Shown: positions 30,826 through 41,271 of the stretch, piece by piece
How positions within the stretch are numbered: the stretch's first letter is position 1
How the letters are laid out: every line of letters starts with the position of its first letter
NCBI GenBank assembly: GCA_037447655.1
Contig: JBBHKE010003041.1
Location: forward strand, 62,001 to 126,000
Origin: Zygnema cylindricum
Taxonomy: Eukaryota > Streptophyta > Zygnematophyceae > Zygnematales > Zygnemataceae
Reading direction: 5' to 3'
DNA: 64,000 bases
The notes under the pieces: model-generated
What the model saw: the letters and a program-made list of their open reading frames with translations, nothing else
Databases searched by the model: none
Told to the model about the DNA's origin: nothing
Translations under genes and position numbers: made by a program

Positions 30826-31371
30826 ACCTCCAACCAGTTTGAGGATTTTTTGAGGGAAGATGGAGTACAACAGCAAAAGACCGTGCCAGAAAACCCAAAA
30901 CAGAATGGGGTAGGAGAAAGATTAAATAGAACACTACGTGATAGAGCCGGAAGTATGTTATCGGATAAGAAAATAGGAAAAAGATTTTTGACCGAAGCAA
31001 TGAAGTTTGCTAGTAACCTCAAAAATAGAGTTCTTACTTCAGCAGTAAAAGACCAAACACCTTATGAGAGATGGATAAGCCGGAAACCAGACATATCTCA
31101 ATTAAAGGTTTTTGGGAGTCAAGTGTTCAGTCTAGATACAGCTCGATCTTATTGGAAGTTAGATCCTAAAGGAAAACCTAGATACTCGTTAGGATATGAT
31201 GAGGATGTAAAAGGATACAGGGTTTATGAATTGAAAGTGGAAAACATCATCTTAGTAAAGCATCTAGTAGTTATGGATGAAGGAAAGTTTGTGGATCCTT
31301 TCAAATATACAAAGTCAGTATAGATCAAATTTGATTCAGAAAGTTTCGATGACTTTGAGCTTAAGACGTGA
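30826..31371 (+). pseudogene. copia integrase C-half, O
   Basis: Contains NPKQNGVGERLNRTLRDRAGS, with the catalytic glutamate kept in G-E. It continues with FASNLKNRVLTSAVKDQTPYE, PDISQLKVFGSQVFS and GYDEDVKGYRVYEL. It ends DDFEL at about 31371, where the sequence switches to the minus-strand gypsy. Confidence 0.85.
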
Positions 31372-31389
31372 AAGAGTCGTCGTATTCCC

Positions 31390-32382
31390 CTACCCAGCTG
31401 GTTGCACGTGGTGATTCTGTGCGTAGCGACCAGCTGCAAGGCCGAGACCTAAAACAAATGATAAAGACTGAGGATCCATGACCCTACTCAACAAAGTGCA
31501 ACGGTGTCTATCTGTAAGGCCGGGGGCCGCAGTAGTGCCTGGAATAAAATGCATGAGATGCTCCCGTTTTGTGGTCGTAGGCTCCTCTAACTCTCCAATG
31601 ACATTATTCCGAAGCATGCTTGGACCGTTATAAGAGTAAGCATGGGAAATAGGGTAAGACACTAAAGTAGGAAGGACCTTGAGTTGCTGGCCAGGTACAT
31701 TAATGTTGTTATTCGGAGGGTAGTTAGTTTGGACACATGATTTGACTTGGTGAAAGGGAAGCAAAGCGGTCGTAATGTCTGTAGTGGGTGGAGTTACAAA
31801 CAAATTAGCCTCACGAAGTCGACCAACATCGACTAGGTTTGTCCATTTGGAACGAACTCCATGTGCCAGAGACCTATGCCGAGCGGCATCAATAATTAGC
31901 GGGGGTTCGATAAAGTGTTCTATGCGCTTATAGTTAGCCAAAATTGTAGGCCGAGGATCATTATAAGCGGCGAGGTTCTCTAATATGTATCCGACAGGCT
32001 TGGCCATGGTTTGAAGAAAATGAAGGACCCTCAAAAGCTCAAAACACAATTTGGTACGGGGATCCGCCAAACCAAGACCTTTGCCGGCCCGAGACATTTC
32101 TTGACACTCCCACCCTCCAAAAACAAGGTCTACCGGTTAGACATCCCGTAGATGATGATTACTAAGGATGCAGATGTCTTGTGGAAGAGCAGTGTGCATG
32201 TGTATAAAGGCTGACTTTGGAAACAACTGTGGATATTGTGAATGCAAGAGATTACTGTGGTGCAATTGTGCTTTTCTAGCTAATGCATCAATTTCTACTG
32301 CATAGTAGTGACGGATGTGGAGACCATTTCGTAAACATGACAATGGTGAAGTTTCGATCCTAGCGAATAGATCTAAAATAGT
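31390..32382 (-). pseudogene. C5-cytosine DNA methyltransferase carried by Ty3/gypsy element S
   Basis: A domain of about 330 residues follows the protease in the same frame, with one TAA stop at about 32137-32139. Motifs occur in C5-MTase order: motif I region TILDLFARIETS with a second-strand YYAVEID; motif IV DLVFGGWECQEMSRAGKGLG, keeping the catalytic cysteine; motif VI VGYILENLAAYND, keeping E-N; motif VIII region HGVRSKWTNL; a target-recognition part with VLPTLVSYPISHAY; and a C-terminal motif HRCTLLSRVMDPQSLSFVLG. The layout resembles DNMT3/Dnmt-type enzymes. The glycines of motif I and the proline of P-C-Q are lost, so this copy is inactive. Its role in an intact element would be to methylate cytosines, perhaps in the element's own DNA. 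Confidence 0.85.
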
Positions 32383-33870
32383 GACCGCGTCCATATGAGG
32401 ACTCAGCTGTACGGGCTTCCAACTGAAAGGGAGGAAACCCGAAGGATCGGTTGCAACTGTAGGTATAGAAGTGATAGTTGTTAATGGAATAGATAATGTG
32501 GACTTATAAATATTGTCAAATGTGTGAGAATTGATAAGAAAACCGAGTTCCACAAAGAGCTTGGGTAAGGGAGAACTATCGGGTATAATTTCTTCGACCG
32601 AGAAAGAGTGGAAAATTTCCTCCTCAACGGAGTTCCCCAAAAATGCGGGAAGAGCCTTAGACGAGTGAGTCATAGTGGGCAAATGTCGGCGAGCTGAAAT
32701 GAAAGGGAGGCAGATTTTGCGCTCCGGAAAGTTTGTCGGTCGGTAAGAAAAAGTTTGGTCGTGCATTTCCACACCACCGCCAATTCGGAATATAACGTCT
32801 TGACCCACCAAACACTCATAGTCATCACATTTAGTGACTAATGCTCTGATAGCAATTTCAAAAGACTCGTTTTCGGTTCCTGTCTGAAATCGAAAGATGG
32901 GCGCGTCCTTTGAGATTTTGAGGACCGGCTCCGTGGTCCCAACCGAAGTAAGAAGGCGGGTAGCTGTCACTTGAAGCTTGTCTGCTGTCAGACCAAGCTT
33001 GAGCGCAAATCCAAATCCGAGGATCACGGGTTTGACCTCGATGTCCATGAGAGGAAGAGTGGGGTGAACAACGTTCACTGAGAATGATCCCCGAGAGTTA
33101 TCAAGGAAACTGATGTGGGGATCAAGATTACGACGATCTCCCGTAGTAACCGGTTGAACCACTGAGAGACTCCGGTTTAACTGCAGAGCCCTCAAAGCCG
33201 TTGCAGCTGCGACCTCATCAACGAGGGGAAGGGCTTTAAGTACATCCTCTAACATCGCTGAAAGAATACTTAAGCGCTCCTCATGAATAGTTCCATCCAA
33301 TATGGTAAGGGCCTTTGTTGCAATGGTAAGAGCGGTTTCTGGTAGGGAAGGCAGAGGCTCTTGTGCAAATGAGAGTGGGACACAATAATTTTGTAATTTG
33401 CCCACACTGTTATGGTATGCTAAGCCCTTTTCAATTGGTGCCACCCGTTGTTGGACGATACAATCCCGAAGGGTTCGCCTGGCACACGACGGCATGTGGA
33501 CAACGGTCCTAGCCATCCCAGTAAATTGGGGTTTCATATCCGCAATGAAAGTTGCAAATTGCTCCTTCATCATGGTCACCATTGTGGCTTGAAGCTCGGC
33601 CTTCTCTATCTCCCTACGAGAGATCTTAGGCGGAGTTTCCTCCTTCTCGCTCTCCTTAGGTGAAGTGACTGTTTTCGCGGAAAGGGTCGGAATTCCGCCG
33701 TTCTTTATCTGATTTTGATAAGTGAAATTAGGGTCTTTGATGTGGCACCTATGGACATAATGTCCCTTTTGGTGGCAATGAGTGCAAGTGGCCACTTTGT
33801 CAGGACACATGCGGGCATCATGCCCAGTTTTTTCCACATCGGAAACACATTCGGTTTCCGAGACTAACAA
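32383..33870 (-). pseudogene. gypsy zinc knuckles and protease region (S)
   Basis: The long frame opens with a damaged knuckle and an intact one (EKTGHDARMC, CTHCHQKGHYVHRC). A linker of about 180 residues follows, then a retropepsin-like region: MDIEVKPVILGFGFALKLGL, where D-S-G would be expected and only the aspartate remains, and ECLVGQDVIFRIGGGVEMHD. The frame then continues without break into the methyltransferase, showing that the DNMT is part of the polyprotein. Confidence 0.75.
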
Positions 33871-34037
33871 GTGGAGTTCCTATGGCTGGCGTCTTCTTTG
33901 GCCTATTAGGAAGCCATGGGTTTTTAAGTGGAGGAGGAGATGGATTCGCCCGTTCCCTGTGAGGAGGTTTGGACCTCTCATGGGTGTCCCACAACGATGT
34001 CTGCAGCTTAAACTCTACCGCGTATTAAGTCGCTTGC

Positions 34038-34967
34038 TCAAAGGTGATTTTTCAGTCCATACATCTGGCTTAGGTTGTTTTGGATAAACCTTTTTGATGG
34101 ACCTGGAAACTGTTCCACAAATTTCTGGATAGCCTCTGCAACGGACATGAGGTCCGATAATGCCTCTCGCATAGTTTCCATCCGAGCTCGCAAGGCAGGA
34201 GCAGTTTCACCTGGCCTACGCTCGAAGTTCATCAACTCTTTGATCTGATCCAGATTTTGCATCCGGTACTCCTCTTGGAGGATGTCAAACATGACTGAGA
34301 GAGGGTCATGTAAACGAATGGTTCCCACTACTCTAGCTGGGACCGCCGCTTGGGCAGCCACTGTATACTGACGAGGAACCTCGGGGATAGCAAGATACAA
34401 CTCGTCCATGTTAGCATTTAGTAGAGCCGGTCTCTCAGCTTGATATGGGATATCCACGTGGTTGAGGACTTCTGGTAACCTCGCAAAGGGAGCCACGTAC
34501 TCTGTTATCGAAAGAACATCCTCATATTTGCGAGTGTAGAGAGTGAGGGCCGTACCACGGAGGTATCGACCGAGAAGGGAAAAGGGGACACGAAGGTCAA
34601 ACCTATCCTGATATCTAAAGGCTAGATCCCTCATTTCCGTGTCGTATAGCATGCGGAAATGCGATAAAAAAATGGTGTCCTTCAATCCTGAAAAGTGGAA
34701 TTGCATCTTACCCATGGATCCTTTTGAAGAGGAAGCCATGTCCTAAAAGGGAGGATGCGCCGGTTGTACCAAAGTTGGGCTGGCAGGGAACCTCTGAGTG
34801 TGAGGAGGTAGAAAGGTTTCCTTTGTAAATTCTTCTTCGGTCCCCTCTACGGATGACCTAGATGAAACCGAGGACAATGATGACGTAGATGTCAGACCAG
34901 ACCGCACTGACGGGGATCTACGATCTTTAATCGAATCGGATGTGGTCAACGATTTGGAAAAATCCAA
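34038..34967 (-). pseudogene. gypsy Gag (S)
   Basis: An N-terminal serine-rich segment (SGLTSTSSLSSVSSRSS) ends at a TAG, and the same frame continues MASSSKGSMGKMQFHFSGLK, then SLLGRYLRGTALTLYTRKYED and ALRARMETMREALSDLMSVAE. The pattern of a capsid-like helical domain with FVEQFPGPSKRFIQNNL fits retrotransposon gag. It ends at a stop at 34038, about 60 codons before the zinc knuckles, which are in another frame. Confidence 0.75.
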
Positions 34968-35632
34968 AGGATCTAACTGCGGAGGACGATATGATATACC
35001 ACCTCGCCTGGACCAGATCGAGAAGGAAGGTTATCCCAATCCGTGGGCATGAATCAAGGGAGAAACCCCGACTACAACAATGAAATGTTTTGCACGACCT
35101 AATCGAGATGCAGCACGTGTCAAACCAATCCACTCGTCTAGTCAACACACTCAGTCACTATCAAGACCCGATGGTCATATGTAGCAAGAAGCCGGTTTAC
35201 CAAATCCTCTACCCTACAAACAGTTGGCAAGGCCAAAGGGCCAGATCTATAAAAATAAGAAAATTGCTATCCAAAAACCCTTGGGTGCAGATCTCTAGCA
35301 GCACAGCCAGGAAAAGGTCTACACAATGCCACCCACGACAATATATAGCAAGGAATCCCACTCCAGATAGTCACACAAAAATCCAAGGCCACTTAGGGCG
35401 AGATAGCAAGCAGGGAAAGCAGGAAAATGCAAATGCTCAATAAGAAAGGTTCACGATGGAACCACTCCACACCAATCCCCTAGACGAGTGTCCACACTAA
35501 ATCGGAGCGCTTCTTGCACCCACAAGGCATTGACTACTTCTAGAAACCTTTAGTACTCTGGTGAGCACTAAGGGTGAACCAAACATTTTCCAAGCAAGTC
35601 GGGTTTTCCAGAGCTCCCTATGATAAAATTCG
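34968..35632 (-). other. probable 5' untranslated region of gypsy S
   Basis: There is no coding domain. I looked for a tRNA-iMet 3'-end primer site on the minus strand and did not see one. Confidence 0.4.
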
Positions 35633-36339
35633 TGTAGAAATTAATGGTCCGTTTAAAGAATTTTCTAGGTCTAAATAGAAATATAGAAAGAAGCCGAGGC
35701 AGTCTACCTCTAACTTCTCTCTCCAACTCCCACACTTGTCGCAGTCACTTAGAAGTTGGAGAGGAAGCTAGAGCCATGGCTACCTAGGCTATCCAAAGGT
35801 TTACGCGAAATATATATTAGTTAGGGGTTTATTTACTAAAAAGATATGTGTTGGCGGCAGGATTATATCTTGGTACCAGCCGCACTACAAGCAGCTAATA
35901 ACCGGTAGCCTTAGCCGTTAAGTCTTTAATTAGTGATCCGTAATATATGGTTTGATATTTAATTAAACATTACGAGGCAGGATAATTCATTTAACTGTAA
36001 TAGTTTACGGGATATATAGATCCGGTAATGTAAAAGTACGGATTACGGTACGGATAAGAAATCAATACCGCGCATTTATTTCTTTAGCAAAACGAATACC
36101 GCGCATGTATTTATTACGGATACGATTAAATGTGAATTTAATCAGACGGTCGGAATTAGCGTCGAGATCGCGGATGAAGATTTCGGCGATTTTTGGTCAT
36201 CCCCACATCGGATGACCCGTGGCGGAATGACATTGGATCGCGACATATCCGAGGATTAAGGGAGCGCATCCAAATATACCACGTGTCGAAATTTAGGCCA
36301 TGTCGTTCAGTATTCGTACAGAAAGTACACCGGCAGCTG
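35633..36339 (+). mobile_element. E-type LTR T, truncated by element G
   Basis: It starts TGTAGAAATTAATGG and resembles the F LTR subfamily (GCCGAGGCAGTCTACCTCT). It stops at GGCAGCTG where the G LTR begins. Confidence 0.8.
35850..35925 (-). other. tRNA-like segment in LTR T (degenerate)
   Basis: A TGCGGC/GCCGCCA closing stem encloses a weakened T-arm. A D-arm-like tract (TTAACGGCTAAGGC on the minus strand) follows. Confidence 0.45.
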
Positions 36340-37615
36340 TGTTGAAATTTATGTATTTTCTAGGTCTGTATTTTCTATGTGTTTAAAAGATAGTATTAAA
36401 AGGTTTTAAAGTTTCTTCTTCGTGCTTGGAAATACTTCTTTCTCTATATACTTGTCGCAGTCACTGAGAGATAGAAGAAACTCCATGTCTACCCACAGAT
36501 AGTTAGGGAGACAGGCTGGAGGGTTGGGAGGATAGTCTGCCAAAATGAAGATGGCCCATATCGGATTTGAACATGGGTCCATGATCTGCTAATACAGTAC
36601 TATCCTATTTATATAAATGGGCAGATGACTATATAGGGTTTAACTTTAATATAAACATAAATCACACAAGGAGAGAGAAAGAGAAAGAAGTAATTAAACA
36701 TTTGGTTTGTGTGACCCCACTATGATTTGAACCTGGTTCCTTCGAGATATAGGACGTACGGCATAACCGTTAGCCTTATCCCGTAGGTCTCAATGAAATG
36801 ATACGTTTACTACGTATGAAACGTATGTATACGAAATACTTATCTACATACTCAATATATACCGATTACAAAACAAAACGACATTGGATTTCAACGGATG
36901 CAATCAAATGTCGACTTCGTGATCGAACGGCTCACAGTGGAGCCGGAATGCCGGAATAGAAGTTTGGCGGTTTGCGGACCAGATGTCGGCGGATGACACG
37001 TGGCAACATATGGTTGGACAGCGGATATTACGGGAGGAGCAACTACGGCTCCAAAACTGACACGCGTCAGCGAACCGGCCATGCCGTACTATGGTCGTAC
37101 AAGAAGTACAATGCTACCTATACCTTCTTGTACTTTACAGTCATATGATTGGTCTAGTACCTTAGTAATAGGTTTAGAGAGGTAGCTTAGGACTTAGAAT
37201 ATTTTTGGTTTTTCAGCCTCTCTTCCAGAGAAGCATCTGTACAAATAGGTCATCTTTGACCATTGATAACTTAATGCTCAGGTGAGCAAATTCAGTGATT
37301 CTTTTTGCTGCGGACTCAAGAAATTCCAAGCTACACAAGGGTGTAGTCGGTTAGAGTTTTTGCCTGCCAGAGTGGCTGTATTTCTAAGGGAAAGTCAAAG
37401 TGGGGAATTTTATCCAAAACTCATATTCTAGCTTTGCATTCTGTGGTGAAACTGAGCACACAGAAAGTCTTATTTCACACGGGTGAAGCTCTAATGGGGT
37501 TCTAATTGTCAAGGGGTCAATCATTTAGGTTTATATAAACTTGGAGTCGGCACTATCTAGATTAGCTTCTTTGGATCTGCGAATTATGTGTGGCAATGGA
37601 GCCCATAGAATTTCA
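36340..37615 (+). mobile_element. 5' LTR of G (1276 bp)
   Basis: TGTTGAAATTTATG at the start, AGAATTTCA at the end. It contains two B-box-like segments, a G-box (36997-37002), an intact second leader hairpin (37331-37346) and the ATGGAG start at 37596. By eye it is about 98% identical to the 3' LTR. Confidence 0.9.
36711..36795 (-). other. tRNA-like segment in G 5' LTR
   Basis: On the minus strand GGC-TAACGGTTAT-GCC (36775-36760) is a canonical D-arm with A-A-C-G-G loop. CCAGG-TTCAAAT-CATAG (36736-36720) is a T-arm. The spacer is 23 nt, exactly the tRNA distance from position 26 to 48. A second B-box-like GTTCAAATCCG lies near 36559-36569. Confidence 0.6.
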
Positions 37616-38160
37616 AGTTATGGGCCCACAATCTAGGGTGCCTATGTTTGATGGGAGAGACTTCACTTATTGGGAGTTTACAATGGAGGGATTGTTTTTC
37701 GAAAAACACTTATGGGAAATTGTTTCGGGAAAAGTGAGGTGTCCGCTACTGGGCTTTGGTGGAACTCACTATGTAGATACATCTGGGGCTTCCCAGAAAA
37801 CCAGCTGGATTCCGGATGCAACGGAAGTTGAAGCGAAAATCATGGCCATGGAAGAGGGAAAAGGGGAGAAGGGAAAAGGGACACCTATGGTGAGGGGGGC
37901 TAGGCTCTCGCCTACAGTTCCAGTTGTAGGGTTTATAACTAAAACAAAAACAAAAGAAAATGACAGGAAAAATATTGGACTACAAAAACACTATAGCAAA
38001 ACATCTTATACTTAGAAATGTGTCTAAGTCTATAGTTATCACTCTTATAAACCTAACCAAGTCTTCAAAAATTTGGGAAACACTAATTCAGATTTATAAG
38101 AGTAAAGACTATATAGAGGCAACAATTAGTAAAACAAGAAATAGAGGCCTATATTTATAA
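37596..38160 (+). pseudogene. Gag N-terminal part, G
   Basis: The ATG at 37596 lies 20 nt inside the LTR (MEPIEFQVMGPQSRVPMFDG). The first 140 residues are open, then a frameshift near 37970 leads to YKNTIAKHLILRNVSKSIVI. The corresponding E1 protein is uninterrupted. Confidence 0.85.
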
Positions 38161-38170
38161 AGGCGGTAGC

Positions 38171-38857
38171 ATGATAGAGTTTTGCAATGATATTGCTGCA
38201 CTATATGTTGAGCTTGTAAGTGCAGGATATGTAGAATCCGAGGAGAGAAAAATTAACACACTAATCATGAAACTCCTAGATGAGTACAAAAATATCATTA
38301 ACTGTATTCAGGAAATGGATTACTCTTTATGGACTTGGGGCATTACCATGGGGATGATTCTTGTGAGGGAAAACACTTTGGAGCTTCGTAGGGGAAGTGA
38401 CAGGGTGAATCCACTAACAGCTCGTGGTGACTGGTGGAAACATGATGAGAGGAATGGGGGTGACAAGCAGAAGCGTGATGAGAGGAGTGATGGTGACTGG
38501 CGGAAGCGTGATGAGAGAAAGAAAGACAAAGTTAAACCTTATCAAAATTTTGGTGGAGAGAGAGGGAGAAGAAAAGAAAGGGGATCTTTGAAAAAAGGGG
38601 TTTGCTTCTTTTGTAGAGAACCGGGTCACTATATGGAGGAATGTTCTTGTTTAGAAGAAATGAGAAGTTGGACTGTGGATGAGGAGGAAAAAGGGGAAGA
38701 GGAGAAAGAGGATAAAGATATTTTGGAGCTTCTCCACATTGGTAGTATGGAGAAGAGTGAAAAGCACACAAAAAATCCACGAAGGCAACAATGTGCTTTT
38801 GGAGGTATAAGGGAAGTAAAGAGAGAGGAGGTACTTGAGGATTTCAAGGAGTGTTGA
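38171..38857 (+). pseudogene. Gag C-terminal part with zinc knuckle, G
   Basis: The segment reads MIEFCNDIAALYVELVSAGY, a highly charged repeat region with KRDERNGGDKQKRDERS, the CCHC knuckle VCFFCREPGHYMEECSCLEEM and an acidic tail. The last residues CAFGGIREVKREEVLED are a protease-linker remnant without the active site. Confidence 0.85.
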
Positions 38858-39415
38858 GTGTATGAGTTAGAAATGAGAAAGTCAGATCTAGGATATATAA
38901 GTGAAAAAAGGAAAAATAAAGTTAATGAGGATAAGTTCATAGATATTTCGGAAAATGAAAACTGGTTGGAAAGGGAGACTTCAACGTATTCCGAGGAAAA
39001 GGGAGAAGTAAAACCAGAGGGGGTTTTAAAATATATGGGAGAAGATGAGTATTTAATGAAAGGTTTAGGGGAGGAGAAATATTTATTGGGAATAAAATTA
39101 GAAAGTGATGGTGGAAAGAATTCCATGGGAGAGAGTGAGGAAAGTTCAGAAAATGGGGTGAGTATCATGGATAAAAATATGAGTATGGATGACGTAGATT
39201 TAATGAGGGACTTAGTGAGGACACTCGTTTTTGGGAAAATTTGAGAGGGTAATGGATTTGACATCACTAATGGGAGTAAGGCCACTTATGAAGATGTGCC
39301 TGTAAAAGGGTTAACATCTGGGTATGTGTTTCAAATTGGGGATGAGGCTGGCTGTTGGAATTGCAAGTGGAAAATTGAATTTTGCTCGGATGAAAAGGGG
39401 TAGGGGTGGCTAAAA
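38858..39415 (+). pseudogene. acidic segment with RT/RNase H remnants, G
   Basis: Open to 39244, with LGEEKYLLGIKLES, which resembles the RT motif LGEAKYILGIQVE. After a stop, VPVKGLTSGYVFQIGDEAGCWN resembles RNase H around TSGYVLYVGDGACCW. The matching segment in E1 keeps the same spacing. Confidence 0.65.
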
Positions 39416-39597
39416 TCCTTGCTCCAAAAGGCTCGAATTTTTTTGCAAGCAAATTAAAATGTGCGATCAACAAGATGCAATGTTTATTTCTGCCCATCTA
39501 ATAAATCTTTTTAAATACGTGGGTATTCTCTTGAATTTTTTTAATGAGAGAAAAGAAATAGAAAATTGTCTTTGGTGGGAGGTGAAAGAAAAGTAGA

Positions 39598-39638
39598 CTA
39601 GAAAATAAGGGGAGTGTTGAATTTTAAGTATTTTCTAG
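39598..39638 (+). other. inverted repeat flanking polypurine tract and U3 start, G
   Basis: CTAGAAAATA (39598-39607) and TATTTTCTAG (39629-39638) are exact complements; AGGGGAG and the LTR start TGTTGA lie in the loop. Confidence 0.7.
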
Positions 39639-40756
39639 GTCTGTATTTTCCTATGTGTTTAAAAGATAGTATTAAAAGGTTTTAAAGTTTCTACTTGGTG
39701 CTTGGAAATACTTCTTTCTCTATATACTTGTCGCAGTCACTGAGAGATGGAAGAAACTCCATGTCTACCTATAGATAGTTAGGGAGACAGGCTGGAGGGT
39801 TAAGAGGATAGTCGGCCAAAATGAAGATGGCCCATACCGGATTTGAACATGGGTCCATGATCTGCTAATACAGTACTATCCTATTTATATAAATGGGCAG
39901 ATGACTATATAGGGTTTAACTTTAATATAAACATAAATCACACAAGGAGAGAGAAAGAGAAAGAAGTAATTAAACATTTGGTTTGTGTGACCCCACTATG
40001 ATTTGAACCTGGTTCCTTCGAGATATAGGACGTACGGCATAACCGTTAGCCTTATCCCGTAGGTCTCAATGAAATGATACGTTTACTACGTATGAAACGT
40101 ATGTATACGAAATACTTATCTACATACTCAATATATACCGATTACGAAACAAAACGACATTGGATTTCAACGGATGCAATCAAATGTCGACTTCGTGATC
40201 GAACGGCTCACAGTGGAGCCGGAATGCCGGAATAGAAGTTTGGCGGTTTGCGGACCAGATGTCGGCGGATGACACGTGGCAACATATGGTTGGACAGCGG
40301 ATATTACGGGAGGAGCAACTACGGCTCCGGAACTGACACGCATCAGCGGACCAGCCATGCCGTGCTATGGCGTACAAGAAGTACAACGCTACCTATACCT
40401 TCTTGTACTTTACAGTCATATGATTGGTCTAGTACCTTAGTAATAGGTTTAGAGAGGTAGATTAGGACTTAGATTTTTTTTGGTTTTTCAACCTCTCTCC
40501 CAGAGAAGCATCTATACAAATAGGTCATCTTTGACCATTGATAACTTAATGCTCAGGTGAGCAAATTCAGTGATTCTTTTTGCTGCGGACTCAAGGAACT
40601 CCAAAATACACAGGGGTGTAGTCGGTTAGAGTTTTTGCCTGCCAGGGTGGCTTTGTTTCTAAGGGAAAGTCAATGTGGGGAATTTTATCCAAAACTCATA
40701 TTCTAACTTTGCATTCTGTGGTGAAACTGAGCACACAGAAAGTCTTATTTCACACG
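39615..40756 (+). mobile_element. 3' LTR of G, end cut by gypsy H
   Basis: Colinear with the 5' LTR up to TTATTTCACACG, where the LTR of H (TGTAACAGGG) begins. Confidence 0.9.
39986..40056 (-). other. tRNA-like segment in G 3' LTR
   Basis: Same D-arm (40036-40051) and T-arm (39996-40012) as in the 5' LTR. Confidence 0.6.
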
Positions 40757-41240
40757 TGTAACAGGGTTACAGGATTCAAGTACTTAGTGGCTAGGGCTAG
40801 GCTCTTATAGTTGTCGTTCCAGAGCAGCGCAGCTGGGATTCCAGACCAGCGCAGCGTAGCAGCATAGCAACTTAGCGGCGTAACAACTTAGTAACGCCGC
40901 AACATAGCAGCGTAGCATAGCAACGCCGCAGAATGTAGAATGAGCGGTATAGTTCTAGAAGAATATTTGGATAGATCTCGGCTGACCAAGAAGGTCCACG
41001 TGTACAGTTGTACTGTAATAGGTTGACTCGCAGCTAGCTAGTCTAACTAGTCAGGTAGGCTTCTGAATAGGAGACTTCAAGTAGACCTACGCAGCGTGCG
41101 CAACCTTGTACACTCTTCCAAGTAATAAAGCGCAACCTTGTCTGTTAGTGATGTGTGCTCCTACTGTTGCTACGAGAAGATCCTTGGTAATTTTCGCTGT
41201 GCATTGTGGCGTGCTGTGTGCATTATTGTCCCTTTGACAC

Positions 41241-41252
41241 TGGTATCAGAGC
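41241..41252 (+). other. conventional tRNA-iMet primer-binding site, H
   Basis: TGGTATCAGAGC is the standard complement of the 3' end of plant initiator tRNA-Met. Confidence 0.9.
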
Positions 41253-41271
41253 AATTCCCGTGACTCACTGC

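Larger units (their letters stand above)
27878..31371 (+). mobile_element. E-type copia element O, 3' end missing
   Basis: It contains a 5' LTR (27878-28874), a primer site, gag, protease, GAG-pre-integrase and integrase with the C-terminal extension, and then stops at about 31371. RT, RNase H and the 3' LTR are lost. It sits inside a DNMT-type gypsy between the DNMT and the integrase. Confidence 0.85.
31380..35632 (-). mobile_element. DNMT-bearing Ty3/gypsy element S, 5' half
   Basis: In sense order: an untranslated region (35632-34968), gag, zinc knuckles, a protease-like region and DNA methyltransferase. It is cut at about 31380 by copia O. The integrase relic at 26980-27877, on the other side of O and on the same strand, is probably the rest of this element; RT and RNase H are missing. 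No LTR edge was found. Confidence 0.75.
36340..40756 (+). mobile_element. non-autonomous gag-only copia element G
   Basis: It has a 5' LTR (36340-37615), primer site (37616-37630), gag, an acidic segment with shrunken RT/RNase H remnants, polypurine tract (39604-39614) and a 3' LTR (39615-40756, end replaced by gypsy H). Protease active site, integrase and nearly all RT are absent. It has the same plan as E1, so it is a family rather than a chance deletion. Confidence 0.85.

Noticed and set aside
34968-35632. Primer-binding site or LTR edge of gypsy S
   Set aside because: No complement of a tRNA 3' end and no TG...CA pair that I could support.
38320-39285. Serine/phenylalanine-rich minus-strand open frames of up to 218 residues
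   Set aside because: They are the antisense of the charged Gag tail of G and have no domain; the same kind of shadow occurs opposite E1 (58548-59455).
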